36,432 bases of DNA from assembly GCA_010692635.1 (NCBI GenBank), contig JAAHGL010000062.1, positions 1 to 36,432 on the forward strand, written 5' to 3'. Shown in pieces: positions 8,763 to 16,886 of this stretch. A program made the position numbers and the translations under genes. The stretch is from Symploca sp. SIO2C1 (GTDB lineage Bacteria; Cyanobacteriota; Cyanobacteriia; Cyanobacteriales; Coleofasciculaceae). Within the stretch, counting starts at the first letter, position 1, and every line of letters begins with the position of its first letter. The notes under the pieces were generated by a model. It saw nothing but the letters and a program-made list of their open reading frames with translations, made no database searches and was not told the DNA's origin.

Positions 8763-9512
8763 ATGCAGCAAACAAATCAAGATCATAAGCAAGTTTACAT
8801 ATCAAAAGTAGAACTGAGTTGTGGTTTACAATTAGCTCTACCACCTTATGCAGAAATTGATCATCTTTATCGAGAAATTATAGTTGAAGATTCCTATCGT
8901 CTATATCCTCAAAGTAAGTGGACAGAGTCTTGGGATGGGCAAGTAACGGTAATTGACATTGGAGCTCATGCAGGACTACTTTCTTGCTTAGTAGCCCATT
9001 TATTCCCGAAAAGTAAAGTATTAGCCTTTGAAGCTCACCCAACTAATCATAAGTTTCTTGAAGAGAATATTAAAGTCAATCAATTGGAGCAACAAGTAAC
9101 TGCCTATCATCTAGCTTTGGCAGGAGAAGCAGGTACTCGTAAGATATTTTCAGCACCAACTCCAGAGTGTCATAGTACCATCATGCCAGAAGGAGAGTTT
9201 TACCAAGATAGACTTACTATGTCAGGGGAAGTACGGTGCATTTCTCTAAATGAAGCTTTTAGCTTAGTTCCTGACGAAAGCTATATAGATTTATTAAAAA
9301 TTGATTGCGAAGGAGCCGAAGGAGAAATGTTTGATTCCGCCTCTGATGCAACCTTTGACAGAATCAAGAGAATTGCTATGGAATATCATGAGGATATTAG
9401 TATTCTTTCTCCCCAAGATTTAATATATCTGTTTAAACAAAAGGGCTTTCAAACGGAAATTATCCCCAGCAAAGACTGGCAGTATAGAGGCATGATTTAC
9501 GCTTGTAAGTAG
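8763..9512 (+). CDS. FkbM-family SAM-dependent methyltransferase
   Basis: 249 residues. The SAM-binding motif I VIDIGAHAG (63-71) is followed by an acidic residue after the second strand (Glu90 in LAFEAHPTN), and the FkbM hallmark LLKIDCEGAEGEMF lies near 177-190 (PF05050). Such enzymes O-methylate sugars or other small hydroxylated molecules, often in surface-glycan or secondary-metabolite loci; the substrate here is unknown. The ATG at 8763 is preceded directly by a heptamer array rather than a ribosome binding site, so translation may be weak. The next downstream Met would delete the motif, so this start is kept. It may belong loosely with the glycan genes at 22-25.5 kb. Confidence 0.88.
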   Translation: MQQTNQDHKQVYISKVELSCGLQLALPPYAEIDHLYREIIVEDSYRLYPQSKWTESWDGQVTVIDIGAHAGLLSCLVAHLFPKSKVLAFEAHPTNHKFLEENIKVNQLEQQVTAYHLALAGEAGTRKIFSAPTPECHSTIMPEGEFYQDRLTMSGEVRCISLNEAFSLVPDESYIDLLKIDCEGAEGEMFDSASDATFDRIKRIAMEYHEDISILSPQDLIYLFKQKGFQTEIIPSKDWQYRGMIYACK

Positions 9513-9536
9513 GGGTTACTTACCTGACTTGGAGAC

Positions 9537-9738
9537 TCGGTGTTGATTCAGAGATTAGCTATTAACCATTAGCCATTAGCCATTAGCCATTAGCCATTAG
9601 CCATTAACCATTAACCATTAGCCATTAGCCATTAGCCATTAGCCATTAGCCATTAACCATTAACCATTAGCCATTAACCATTAGCCATTAGCCATTAGCC
9701 ATTAGCTTTGAGCGTGTTTCTCAAGAGTTATACCAATA
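9537..9738. repeat. ATTAGCC/ATTAACC heptamer array with conserved flanks
   Basis: About 160 bp (9549-9707) of ATTAGCC units mixed with ATTAACC. The flanks match those of the 5008-5155 array. This copy is about 1.6 times longer. It fills the space between the methyltransferase and the broken transposase. Confidence 0.85.
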
Positions 9739-9789
9739 CCAAAAAAGTCGTGTCATACTTAAACTAGATACTCAAAGTTAAAAAATACC

Positions 9790-10146
9790 ATGACTGGAGT
9801 TGCGAAGCTAAACGTTATTGAATCTCGTCAAAGATTATTGGAGTTGATGAATCAGCAAAAAACTGCTTTAGGCTTTGCTAAGGTTCAAAGTCTATATCTC
9901 TGGAAAATTGGTGCTGTAGAAACTGTAAGACATTTAGCTGTTATTGTCGGTAGAACAGAGAGAACAATTTATCGTTGGTTAGAAATTTATCGCCAGCAAG
10001 GAATTGAAGAGCTACTTAAAGAAAAACCAAAGACAGGAAGACCAAAAAAAATAGCAATAGAGGAGACTGCTCAATTAAAACAAGAAATAAAAGAACCACC
10101 AGAATTATCAATGTCTTTACTTTCCGGTTGGGACAAGACAAGTTAA
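9790..10146 (+). pseudogene. IS630-family transposase N-terminal fragment
   Basis: 118 residues. The helix-turn-helix part (about 35-75, VETVRHLAVIVGRTERTIYRWL) plus IEELLKEKPKTGRPKKI is the N-terminal DNA-binding region of cyanobacterial IS630-type transposases. The DDE catalytic domain is missing: after LKQEIKEPPE the sequence departs from the family and ends ten or so codons later in the TTAA that begins an IS200/IS605-like end. It looks like an old insertion cut short by later rearrangement. It could also be the first frame of a two-frame IS630, but no second frame follows. Confidence 0.7.
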
Positions 10147-10255
10147 GCTCATCCCCGGTGCTGTCTTCCGGGGGATGCAAGTGTTAGCAAGTTAAGGTAA
10201 AATATCGTTCTCAAGGGAGTAGGGAGTAGAGAAGAGGAAAAATCAATTTTTCGGT
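10143..10255 (+). mobile_element. Remnant of IS200/IS605-like element, copy E
   Basis: Starts TTAAGCTC with a left-end hairpin (ATCCCCGG 10151-10158 against CCGGGGGAT 10168-10176, one bulge) and ATGCAAGTGTTA, as in the complete copies. The right hairpin is absent; only a TTTCGGT (10249-10255) remains. Its hairpin loop is the complement of the one in copy C (24371-24380), so the loop has flipped orientation. Confidence 0.55.
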
Positions 10256-10350
10256 CACCCTATGAAGCACGATACAATGCTTTCGGCTGCATCGAATAGA
10301 ACATTGCTTCGGTGCAGCTAAATTTGCTTAGTGCCTTTAACTAGTAAAGA

Positions 10351-12267
10351 ATGCAAACGCAAGACAGGATTACCACAGAATCTACCATCGCAGATGCGAT
10401 CGCTAACTCTCAGAACTATCTGCTCAACCTACAATATCCAGAGGGCTACTGGTGGGCAGAACTGGAGTCTAATGTTACCATCACCTCTGAAGTAGTGCTG
10501 CTCCATAAAATTTGGGGTACAGATCAAGAAAGGCCCTTGCAGAAAGTGGAAGCTTATCTGCGTAGTCAACAGCGGGAGCATGGAGGTTGGGAGCTCTGCT
10601 ACGGGGATGGTGGGGAGATAAGTACTTCTGTGGAAGCCTACATGGCACTCAAATTACTAGGTGTGCCAGCAACAGATCCTGCAATGCTCAGAGCTAGGAA
10701 ATTTATCCTAGAACGAGGGGGTATCAGTAAGACGAGAATTTTTACTAAGTTTCATTTAGCCTTAATTGGTTGCTATGACTGGCGTGGTGTTCCTTCGATT
10801 CCCCCCTGGGTGATGTTGTTACCAGAGAATTTTCTGTTCAGCATCTACGAAATGTCGAGTTGGGCGCGGGGAAGTACGGTTCCTCTGTTAATTGTTTTTG
10901 ATCACAAGCCTGTCTATCAAACGAATCCTGCTATTACCTTAGACGAACTTTATACTGAGGGAGCTGATAATGTCCGGTTTGAATTACCCCGCAATGGGGA
11001 TTGGACTGACTTGTTTGTTGTCCTCGATGATGCCTTTAAATTAGCAGAAAACTTGAATCTTGTACCCCTCCGGGAAGCTGGACTTGAAGCGGCTGAGCGC
11101 TGGGTATTGGAACGGCAAGAAGTTACCGGAGACTGGGGTGGTATTATTCCGGCGATGCTCAACTCCCTGTTAGCATTGCGTTCCCTAAACTATGATGTAG
11201 CAGATCCTATTGTTGTTAGGGGACTCGAAGCAGTAGATCATTTTGCTATTGAAACTGCTGACACCTATCTCACTCAACCCTGTATTTCCCCTGTTTGGGA
11301 TACGGCTTGGGTAATGCGAGCTTTAGTAGATTCTGGCATTGCTCCTAATCACCCTGCTTTAGTTAGAGCTGGGGAATGGTTGCTGAGTAAGCAAATTCTC
11401 GATTACGGCGATTGGGCGGTGAAGAATCCGCAGGGGAAGCCTGGAGCTTGGGCATTTGAGTTTGAAAATCGCTTCTATCCAGACTTAGATGATTCTGCGG
11501 TTGTGGTGATGGCTCTGGATGCAGTACAACTGCCTAAGGAAAATTATAAGCAAGCAGCGATCGCTCGTGCAGTAGCTTGGATGGCTTCCATGCAATGCCA
11601 AGAGGGTGGTTGGGCAGCTTTTGATATTAACAACAATTCAGACTGGCTCAACTATTTGCCCTATGCAGATCTTAAAGCCATGATTGACCCCAATACCGCT
11701 GATGTCACTGCTCGTGTATTGGAAATGCTGGGTTCCTGTAACTTGTCTATGGAGCAAGGTAAAGTAGACCAAGCGATCGCTTATTTGATTAAAGAACAAG
11801 AAACCGATGGTAGTTGGTTTGGTCGTTGGGGAGTTAACTATATCTATGGTACTAGTGGTGCTCTTTCTGCTTTATCGGTAATTGCTCCCCAAAAACACCG
11901 CCTCAATATTGAGCGGGGAGCAGCCTGGCTAGTTGGCTGCCAAAATGCTGATGGAGGCTGGGGAGAAACTTGTCGCAGTTATAATGATCCGGCTCTGAAA
12001 GGACAAGGAGATAGTACTGCCTCTCAAACTGCTTGGGCTTTAATTGGTTTAATGGCAGCAGGAAAAGCGATCGATAACTGGGAAACAGAAGCTATCACAA
12101 AAGGTATTAACTACTTAGTCACAACTCAGCTTGCAGATGGTAGCTGGAATGAAGACTATTTTACCGGAACGGGTTTTCCTTGTCATTTCTATTTGAAGTA
12201 CCACTTTTATCAACAATACTTTCCGTTGATCGCTTTGGGTCATTATCAATTGATAATTGATAATTGA
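10351..12267 (+). CDS. shc: Squalene-hopene cyclase
   Basis: 638 residues, normal for the family (630-650). It cyclises squalene to hopene, the first step of hopanoid synthesis, on the inner face of membranes. The catalytic acid motif DxDD is Asp378-Leu-Asp380-Asp381 in FYPDLDDSAVV. Several QW repeats (for example QREHGGWELCYGDGGE, QCQEGGWAAFD, QNADGGWGETC, QLADGSWNEDYFTG) build the double alpha-barrel. Family members usually end shortly after LIALGRY. Here the tail QLIIDN and the stop codon are encoded by an ATTGATA heptamer array, so the C-terminus has been extended by a repeat. It is alone on the plus strand; no other hopanoid genes are close. Confidence 0.96.
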   Translation: MQTQDRITTESTIADAIANSQNYLLNLQYPEGYWWAELESNVTITSEVVLLHKIWGTDQERPLQKVEAYLRSQQREHGGWELCYGDGGEISTSVEAYMALKLLGVPATDPAMLRARKFILERGGISKTRIFTKFHLALIGCYDWRGVPSIPPWVMLLPENFLFSIYEMSSWARGSTVPLLIVFDHKPVYQTNPAITLDELYTEGADNVRFELPRNGDWTDLFVVLDDAFKLAENLNLVPLREAGLEAAERWVLERQEVTGDWGGIIPAMLNSLLALRSLNYDVADPIVVRGLEAVDHFAIETADTYLTQPCISPVWDTAWVMRALVDSGIAPNHPALVRAGEWLLSKQILDYGDWAVKNPQGKPGAWAFEFENRFYPDLDDSAVVVMALDAVQLPKENYKQAAIARAVAWMASMQCQEGGWAAFDINNNSDWLNYLPYADLKAMIDPNTADVTARVLEMLGSCNLSMEQGKVDQAIAYLIKEQETDGSWFGRWGVNYIYGTSGALSALSVIAPQKHRLNIERGAAWLVGCQNADGGWGETCRSYNDPALKGQGDSTASQTAWALIGLMAAGKAIDNWETEAITKGINYLVTTQLADGSWNEDYFTGTGFPCHFYLKYHFYQQYFPLIALGHYQLIIDN

Positions 12268-12276
12268 TAATTGGGT
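12249..12276. repeat. ATTGATA heptamer array at the shc stop codon
   Basis: About four units of the 7-bp repeat. It supplies the last six codons and the TAA of shc. Confidence 0.8.
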
Positions 12277-12306
12277 TTAGGAAAGCCCCCTAATGAATGA
12301 GTGAGC

Positions 12307-12396
12307 GAAAAAAGGTGTGGGAGAGCTTTTTTGAGTAATGAGTAATGAGTAATGAGTAATGAGTGAAGAAACTTTTGCCAAATCCTCTTTCCTTCT
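12307..12396. repeat. Dispersed repeat with AAAAAAG/CTTTTTT stem and GAGTAAT heptamers, copy 1
   Basis: GAAAAAAGGTGTGGG and AGAGCTTTTTTGAG lead into about four GAGTAAT units and then GTGAAGAAACTTTTG and CAAATCCTCTT. A second copy at 24051-24262 has the same ends but a different, longer interior. From here to 12605 there is only A/T-rich or CCTCCTGC-type repeat sequence and no gene. Confidence 0.75.
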
Positions 12397-12605
12397 ACCT
12401 CCTCCCTCGCCTCCTGCCTCCTGCCTCATGTTTCTTCAGAGACACTGAGGTCTGTGTTTCGAGCAATTTTTGCAGGATATGTTGCTATAATTGGAGGTGC
12501 GTCGATTTGGAGGCTGAAACCCTTACTGGGTAAGGCTCCCTGAACGAACTCTTCCCAATCGCTGGGAAAACTAATTATCGATAGTAGCGTGACACGACTA
12601 AAAAT

Positions 12606-12683
12606 GTAGGTTGGGTGGAACGAAGTGAAACCCAACGGAATATGCTCCGATGTTGGGTTACGCTATCGCTACACCCAACCTAC
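12606..12683. repeat. Dispersed palindromic repeat GTAGGTTGGGTG, copy 2
   Basis: Same palindrome as 4249-4327. From 12606 to 12781 it is also the first part of a roughly 175-bp segmental duplication of 13751-13930, including CTATTCCACAGTAAAAATAA and a toxin-gene end. Confidence 0.8.
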
Positions 12684-12730
12684 CTATTCCACAGTAAAAA
12701 TAATAGGCTAGGTCAGACAAAAGCGATCGC

Positions 12731-12781
12731 TCAGTCTTCATCATTTTCTGCAAATAGCGCTTCCAGATCACAGTAGCCACC
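12731..12781 (-). pseudogene. Remnant of the ParE-type toxin 3' end
   Basis: Read on the minus strand this gives 16 codons and a stop, GGYCDLEALFAENDED. The complete toxin at 13874-14185 ends GGYRDLEALFAENDED, so only one residue differs. Upstream of codon GGY the match stops at once, so the rest of this copy has been deleted. The surrounding DNA (palindrome, spacer, HIP1 site) is duplicated with it. Confidence 0.85.
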
Positions 12782-12879
12782 ATTGGTGTCAACTTAAGCT
12801 AGAGATAGCCAGCTGGTTGAATTCCATGATCCGCCTTGGATTCAAATCGAACGCCAGGAAATGGAACAATATCTATGAG

Positions 12880-12906
12880 TTGGTAATTTTTTGAATCTGC
12901 TCCATG
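12880..12906. repeat. 27-bp direct repeat, second half of the duplicated block
   Basis: TTGGTAATTTTTTGAATCTG and the next seven bases are identical to 14754-14780. Together with the toxin remnant this suggests that 12606-12906 is an internally deleted copy of 13751-14780. Confidence 0.75.
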
Positions 12907-12939
12907 TTTAAAATGCAAAGTCTCAAGGGGTGACAATTT

Positions 12940-13764
12940 ATGACAAAGCAATCTATCGGTATTAAAACGTTTTCCCTAATGTTAACCTTGGGATTAGTGA
13001 TGAGTATCAGCACTATGGTGAGGGCTGGTTTGAAGCGGAATTTATCCGAGCAAGACAATCGGAGACTTGCAGAAAGTTTAGTCGCGGGTCACAAGAACCT
13101 AGAATTCAAACGGTGGAGAAGCCGGGAAATTCGACAGAGACCGAAAGGACAAATGAGGTGTGGCGATAAAATTAGGTTAACACCTTTATTACCTCAATTA
13201 CGTACAAGTGAGGTCATTCCGGTTGAGTTGACTGTAGAAGCAAATCCAACACTCTTAATTCATATGGGTGAAACTTCTTACCCCGTAGTGGAAGCCTTGT
13301 TTAAACTATATGATGAAGAAAATCGTAGAGTCATTTATGAAAAAAACATTTCTCTGAAAGATAAAATTCAGGGAATTATTAGTATTAGTCTCCCAGAAAC
13401 TGCTCTAATTGATGCCGATGCAGAGCAGGATTTGTTAGAAGTGGACAAAACATATAAATGGTATTTGATAATATACCCCGATCCCCAGGATCCAAGTGCT
13501 CGTGCTTCTACAGCAGGAGTGGTGAAGCGAATTGCCAAAGAAGAGAGTCTGGTGCAGGAATTAGCAAAAACTCCAGAACTTGATCACCCAAAAGTCTATG
13601 CAGATTATGGAATTTGGATAGAAACGGTGAGTTCGCTGGCGAAATTGCGGGAACGTTATCCGAATAATCCTCAACTTGAAGATGATTGGAGATATCTTTT
13701 AGAATCTGTAGGTCTGGATAAGCTAATTTCTGAGCATCCTGTTAATAGGCGTAGGTTGGGTTGA
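12940..13764 (+). CDS. DUF928 secreted protein
   Basis: 274 residues. A signal peptide (1-29, ending MVRAG) is followed by a DUF928 region (PF06051): LTPLLPQL near 75-82, ANPTLLIHM, then KTYKWYLIIYPDPQDPSARAS near 165-188 and WIETVSSLAKL. DUF928 is largely cyanobacterial and of unknown role, often near CHAT/TPR or CHASE2 genes; none is seen here. The protein is predicted to be periplasmic. The last residues RRRLG and the stop are encoded by the start of a dispersed palindrome (13751-13826), so the native C-terminus may have differed. The gene lies between two copies of a duplicated block that carries toxin-antitoxin DNA, so it could have been brought in or bracketed by that event. Confidence 0.85.
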   Translation: MTKQSIGIKTFSLMLTLGLVMSISTMVRAGLKRNLSEQDNRRLAESLVAGHKNLEFKRWRSREIRQRPKGQMRCGDKIRLTPLLPQLRTSEVIPVELTVEANPTLLIHMGETSYPVVEALFKLYDEENRRVIYEKNISLKDKIQGIISISLPETALIDADAEQDLLEVDKTYKWYLIIYPDPQDPSARASTAGVVKRIAKEESLVQELAKTPELDHPKVYADYGIWIETVSSLAKLRERYPNNPQLEDDWRYLLESVGLDKLISEHPVNRRRLG

Positions 13765-13826
13765 GCAACGAAACCCAACGAAATGTGCTCCGATGTTGGG
13801 TTACGCTATCGCTACACCCAACCTAC
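13751..13826. repeat. Dispersed palindromic repeat GTAGGTTGGGTT, copy 3
   Basis: Same palindrome as at 4249 and 12606, with a shortened left half. It overlaps the last codons of the DUF928 gene and lies between that gene and the convergent toxin gene. Confidence 0.8.
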
Positions 13827-13873
13827 CTATTCCACAGTAAAAATAATAAGCTAGGTCACACAAAAGCGATCGC

Positions 13874-14185
13874 TCAGTCTTCATCATTTTCTGCAAATAG
13901 CGCTTCGAGATCACGGTAGCCACCCACCACCCGCATCACCTCGATTCCCCCTGAAGTAAAACGATAAAATATCAGGTAATTCTCTAATGGTACACTTCGC
14001 AAGCCAGGATACAATTCATCTCGCCTGCGTCCTATTTGAGGGAACTTGACCAAAAGTTGTAATTTCAGGTTGATCTTCTCTAGAATTTGCTCTGCCTTCT
14101 CAACACTTACCTTCTCAGCAATATAGTCCATAATACTCTCGATGTCTCTGCTTGCTGTTGGTGTGATTGTGCAAAAATTACTCAT
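13874..14185 (-). CDS. ParE/RelE-family toxin
   Basis: 103 residues, a normal length for ParE/RelE toxins (PF05016). Typical features are the N-terminal ASRDIESIMDYIAEKVS helix, LKLQLLVKFPQIGRRRDELYPGLRSVPLENYLIFYRFT with conserved Gly/Arg/Leu positions, and VMRVVGGYRDLEALF at the end. ParE members inhibit gyrase; RelE members cut mRNA on the ribosome. Sequence alone does not settle which, although the partner is ParD-like. The ATG overlaps the antitoxin stop by four bases (ATGA), so the two are translated together. A decayed copy of the 3' end lies 1.1 kb away at 12731-12781. Confidence 0.9.
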   Translation of the reverse strand: MSNFCTITPTASRDIESIMDYIAEKVSVEKAEQILEKINLKLQLLVKFPQIGRRRDELYPGLRSVPLENYLIFYRFTSGGIEVMRVVGGYRDLEALFAENDED

Positions 14186-14451
14186 TGCTCACCCTGAACA
14201 CGGCGCTGTCGTAATTTCTCTTGCAGCCGAGTTATTACTGTTTCCACCTCCAATAATTCCCCTCGTTCAGCTTCCTCAACCCCAACCATAATTTCACGGC
14301 GTAATTCTGCAAATCGTCCTTGATAAAGCCGTTCTCGTTCCTCTAATAACTTAATACCTGCCAAGAACACCTCATCAACAGAGGCATACTTGCCGCTAGC
14401 AACCTGACTTTGGATAAACTGCTCGAGTTCTGGTGGCAATGTAACTGGCAT
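14182..14451 (-). CDS. ParD-like ribbon-helix-helix antitoxin
   Basis: 89 residues. The N-terminal MPVTLPPELEQFIQSQVASG (strand plus first helix) and KYASVDEVFLAGIKLLEERE form a ribbon-helix-helix DNA-binding unit as in ParD (PF03693-type). The charged C-terminal half would wrap the toxin. It is the first gene of the pair and overlaps the toxin by four bases; such antitoxins usually repress their own promoter, which would lie just above 14451. Confidence 0.88.
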   Translation of the reverse strand: MPVTLPPELEQFIQSQVASGKYASVDEVFLAGIKLLEERERLYQGRFAELRREIMVGVEEAERGELLEVETVITRLQEKLRQRRVQGEQ

Positions 14452-14644
14452 CCTACAGTCACCTCCTCTCTTAACATGCTTTTATTTTAAGCTAAGTGTG
14501 ATCGCCTACTGCTAAAATGCTTTCATAGACAGAAAAAGTAGAAATTTTCACGCTTTCCAGCTTTCGGACACTGATAAAACATGCCACAGATACCAAAGTC
14601 TCTTTAAACCAAATTAAACAATGAATACAGCGTTTTTCATTGAG

Positions 14645-14712
14645 ATGAGGTACAAAGAGGCTGGTTTTTGGGAATGGGGAATGGGGAATAGGGAATAGGA
14701 TCTGTAGCTCAC
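14645..14712. repeat. 68-bp scaffold carrying GGGAATG heptamers, copy 2
   Basis: Same unit as 8597-8665: ATGAGGTACA on the left, TGGTTTTTGGGAATGGGG core, and TGTAGCTCAC on the right, with the terminal inverted repeat now imperfect. The remaining DNA from 14452 to 14807 shows no gene; it ends with the 27-bp repeat at 14754-14780. Confidence 0.72.
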
Positions 14713-14807
14713 TAGACTGAGAAATGCTGTAATTAATAATTGATAATTATTCATTGGTAATTTTTTGAATCTGCTCCATGCCAAAGTAAGGCTATCACTA
14801 CAGAACT

Positions 14808-15101
14808 CTAGCAAGCGATGTGAGTCATTTCATTGAGGGTGAAATCTTCAATAGCTCCCTCAGTTGCAGCCATATAGTCCTTGATATGCTGGTTGCTCAT
14901 ATGCGCCTGCCAAAGTTCACGAGATTCCCAGTTTTCGTAGAACAGGAAATGAGCAGGATTTTTATTGTCCTGATGTAAATCGTATTGTAGGCAGCCCTCT
15001 TCAGCACGTGTAATATCGATGAGCTTTTCCAGCTCTGCTTTTACAAGCTCGATCTTATCTGATTTGGCTTTAATATTAGCAACAATAGTTAGTTTTGACA
15101 T
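14808..15101 (-). CDS. Antibiotic biosynthesis monooxygenase-domain protein (YgiN-like)
   Basis: 97 residues of the ABM ferredoxin-like fold (PF03992), related to the quinol monooxygenase YgiN. Conserved features are the LTIVANIKAKSDKIELVKAEL start, TRAEEGCLQYDLHQD, FLFYENWESRELWQAHMSNQH and YMAA. These small dimers oxidise quinol-like substrates without a cofactor or act as stress proteins; the substrate is unknown. The frame is open further upstream to 15143, but an AGGAGA with good spacing precedes the ATG at 15101, and upstream codons run toward a heptamer array, so the shorter start is chosen. Confidence 0.87.
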   Translation of the reverse strand: MSKLTIVANIKAKSDKIELVKAELEKLIDITRAEEGCLQYDLHQDNKNPAHFLFYENWESRELWQAHMSNQHIKDYMAATEGAIEDFTLNEMTHIAC

Positions 15102-15133
15102 AATTTTCTCCTTGTTTTTAGGTTGTTCAAGAT

Positions 15134-15208
15134 TACTCATCACTCATCACTCATTACTCATCACTCATTACTTATCACTCATTACTCATTACTCATTATT
15201 CATTACCC
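15134..15208. repeat. ACTCATT/ACTCATC heptamer array
   Basis: About ten 7-bp units between the monooxygenase leader and the flavoprotein stop. The last units encode the final residues and stop codon of the flavoprotein (stop at 15196-15198). Confidence 0.85.
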
Positions 15209-16458
15209 ATAGCCTGACCCGCTAACCAAGCAGTTGTCCAAGCACTTTGAAAATTAAATCCACCAGTAACTCCATCAATATCCAGGATTTCTCCGGCAAA
15301 GTAAAGACCAGGACAACTACGACTTGCCATAGTCTTAAAATTGATGTCTTTGAGACTGATACCACCACAGGTAACAAATTCTTCCTTGAATACTCCCTTA
15401 CCTTTAATTAGGTAAGAACCTTGAGTGAGTTCTTGAACAAGTTGGTTAAGGGCTTTTTTGGATAACTCTGCCCAGCGATGATCTTCTCCAATGTTTACAT
15501 TAGTAATCAGACTATGCCACAGCCGCTTGGGGATAGGGACAGGACAACTTTTCGCAATTAGGCGTCGGGCTAACTGAGATTTGACTACTAATAATAGTTG
15601 GCGCAGGCTTTCGGAGTTGTACTGGGGAAGCCAATTAATTAGTAACGGTGTTTGATAGTTTTGTTCTTGTAGGAATCTAGCACCCCAAGCGGAAAGCTTC
15701 AATACCGCAGGGCCACTCATACCCCAATGGGTGATTAGTAAAGGTCCTGTTTGCTCCTGCAAAGTTTTGCCAGCACCCGGTAATCGCAGGCAAACATTAT
15801 TAACACTTATCCCCGCTAAATTCTGCAAACGGGGATCTGGGATATTAAAAGTAAATAGGGAAGGAACAGGGGGTTCGAGCTGATGACCTAAATCTTTTAC
15901 CCAACGGTAGCCTTGAGGGTTACTGCCTGTAGCAATAAGAAGGCGATCGCATTCTATTATCTCACCATACTTTAAGCCAATCTCAAATCTTCTCTTTGGT
16001 TTTCCTCCTTGCTCCGGGGAAAATTCTTGAATCAATTGAACTGACTTTGCTGGAGTACTAGTGCGAATCTTTACTCCTGCCTCTTTAGCTGCCTGCAATA
16101 AACAATCAACAATCGTTTCCGAACTATCAGTTACCGGAAACATCCGCCCATCTGCCTCAGTTTTTAGTTGAACCCCTCGCGACTCAAACCAAGCTACGGT
16201 ATCTCTTGGTTGAAACCGGCTAAAAGCTCCTCGTAGTGCCTTACTACCCCTAGGGTAAGCTTGTACTAACAAGGCAGGATCAAAGCAGGCATGAGTAACA
16301 TTGCAGCGCCCACCACCAGAGATACGAACCTTGGCTAATGGCTGACGCCCTGCTTCTAGTAAAGTGACTTGGGTATGAGGATGAGCAGTAGCACAGGCAA
16401 CTGCCCCAAAAAAACCGGCAGCACCGCCACCGATTACCACAATTTGTAGATGGTGCAA
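15196..16458 (-). CDS. HI0933/BaiN-family FAD-dependent oxidoreductase
   Basis: 420 residues. The N-terminal dinucleotide-binding motif VVIGGGAAGFFGAVACA (residues 7-23) is followed by KVRISGGGRCNVTHACFDP (about 44-62), the signature of the HI0933/YhiN/BaiN flavoprotein family (PF03486). The C-terminal GEILDIDGVTGGFNFQSAWTTAW closes the FAD site. Members reduce diverse substrates (BaiN acts on bile acids), but the cyanobacterial role is not known. There is no signal peptide. The C-terminal MGNE and the stop codon fall in the heptamer array. It is followed at a distance by the monooxygenase gene and preceded by rubredoxin with 40 bp between, so shared transcription with rubredoxin is possible. 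Confidence 0.9.
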   Translation of the reverse strand: MHHLQIVVIGGGAAGFFGAVACATAHPHTQVTLLEAGRQPLAKVRISGGGRCNVTHACFDPALLVQAYPRGSKALRGAFSRFQPRDTVAWFESRGVQLKTEADGRMFPVTDSSETIVDCLLQAAKEAGVKIRTSTPAKSVQLIQEFSPEQGGKPKRRFEIGLKYGEIIECDRLLIATGSNPQGYRWVKDLGHQLEPPVPSLFTFNIPDPRLQNLAGISVNNVCLRLPGAGKTLQEQTGPLLITHWGMSGPAVLKLSAWGARFLQEQNYQTPLLINWLPQYNSESLRQLLLVVKSQLARRLIAKSCPVPIPKRLWHSLITNVNIGEDHRWAELSKKALNQLVQELTQGSYLIKGKGVFKEEFVTCGGISLKDINFKTMASRSCPGLYFAGEILDIDGVTGGFNFQSAWTTAWLAGQAMGNE

Positions 16459-16497
16459 AATTAAGAAACTATCAAAAACAAAAACTAACTATTGAGC

Positions 16498-16659
16498 TCA
16501 ATCTTCTAGTTCAAAGTCTTCCTTGGTTACACCACACACAGGACAACACCAGTCGTCCGGTATATCTTCAAAAGGTGTTCCAGGCTTGATGCCGCTATCT
16601 GGATCACCTTCTTCTGGATCATATACGTAGCCGCAAACAGTGCACACGTATTTTTTCAT
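16498..16659 (-). CDS. Soluble rubredoxin
   Basis: 53 residues, the classic rubredoxin size. Two CxxC pairs, Cys6/Cys9 (CTVCG) and Cys39/Cys42 (CPVCG), would bind one iron for one-electron transfer. [20 protein letters not shown] and [11 protein letters not shown] are typical. It lacks the C-terminal membrane helix of the photosystem-associated RubA, so it is a soluble carrier. GGAGAG at good spacing precedes the ATG at 16659; the frame is open further upstream but that extension has no family match. The flavoprotein downstream is a possible but unproven redox partner. Confidence 0.93.
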   Translation of the reverse strand: MKKYVCTVCGYVYDPEEGDPDSGIKPGTPFEDIPDDWCCPVCGVTKEDFELED

Positions 16660-16822
16660 CTTGGCTCTCCTGTTAACTGTTGCGCCTAACATTATCCTCT
16701 AATATGTCTCAATACTCCTCAGTTAACGAAGGAATTGCTCGAAAAAACACGGTAGCTGGAGAGTGTGGGGAGATGGGAGAGCTGGGGAACATAAGGAGAC
16801 AAAGAGACAAAGGAGAAATTCC

Positions 16823-16883
16823 CAATTAGCAATTAGCAATTAGCAATTCCCAATTCCCAATTCCCAATTCCCAATTCCCAAAA
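16823..16883. repeat. AATTAGC then AATTCCC heptamer array
   Basis: Three AATTAGC units followed by about five AATTCCC units: two different heptamers joined in one array, sharing the AATT start. It lies just after the rhomboid gene's 3' end. Confidence 0.82.
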
Positions 16884-16886
16884 CAA

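Noticed and set aside
12836-12856. GGATTCAAATCGAA as a tRNA T-arm
   Set aside because: No matching acceptor stem, anticodon arm or CCA context nearby; no tRNA fold could be drawn.
15102-15143. Longer start for the monooxygenase-domain protein
   Set aside because: A good AGGAGA precedes the Met at 15101, and the extra codons run into the heptamer-array border.
16660-16692. Longer start for rubredoxin
   Set aside because: GGAGAG with proper spacing precedes MKKYVC, which is where all rubredoxins begin.
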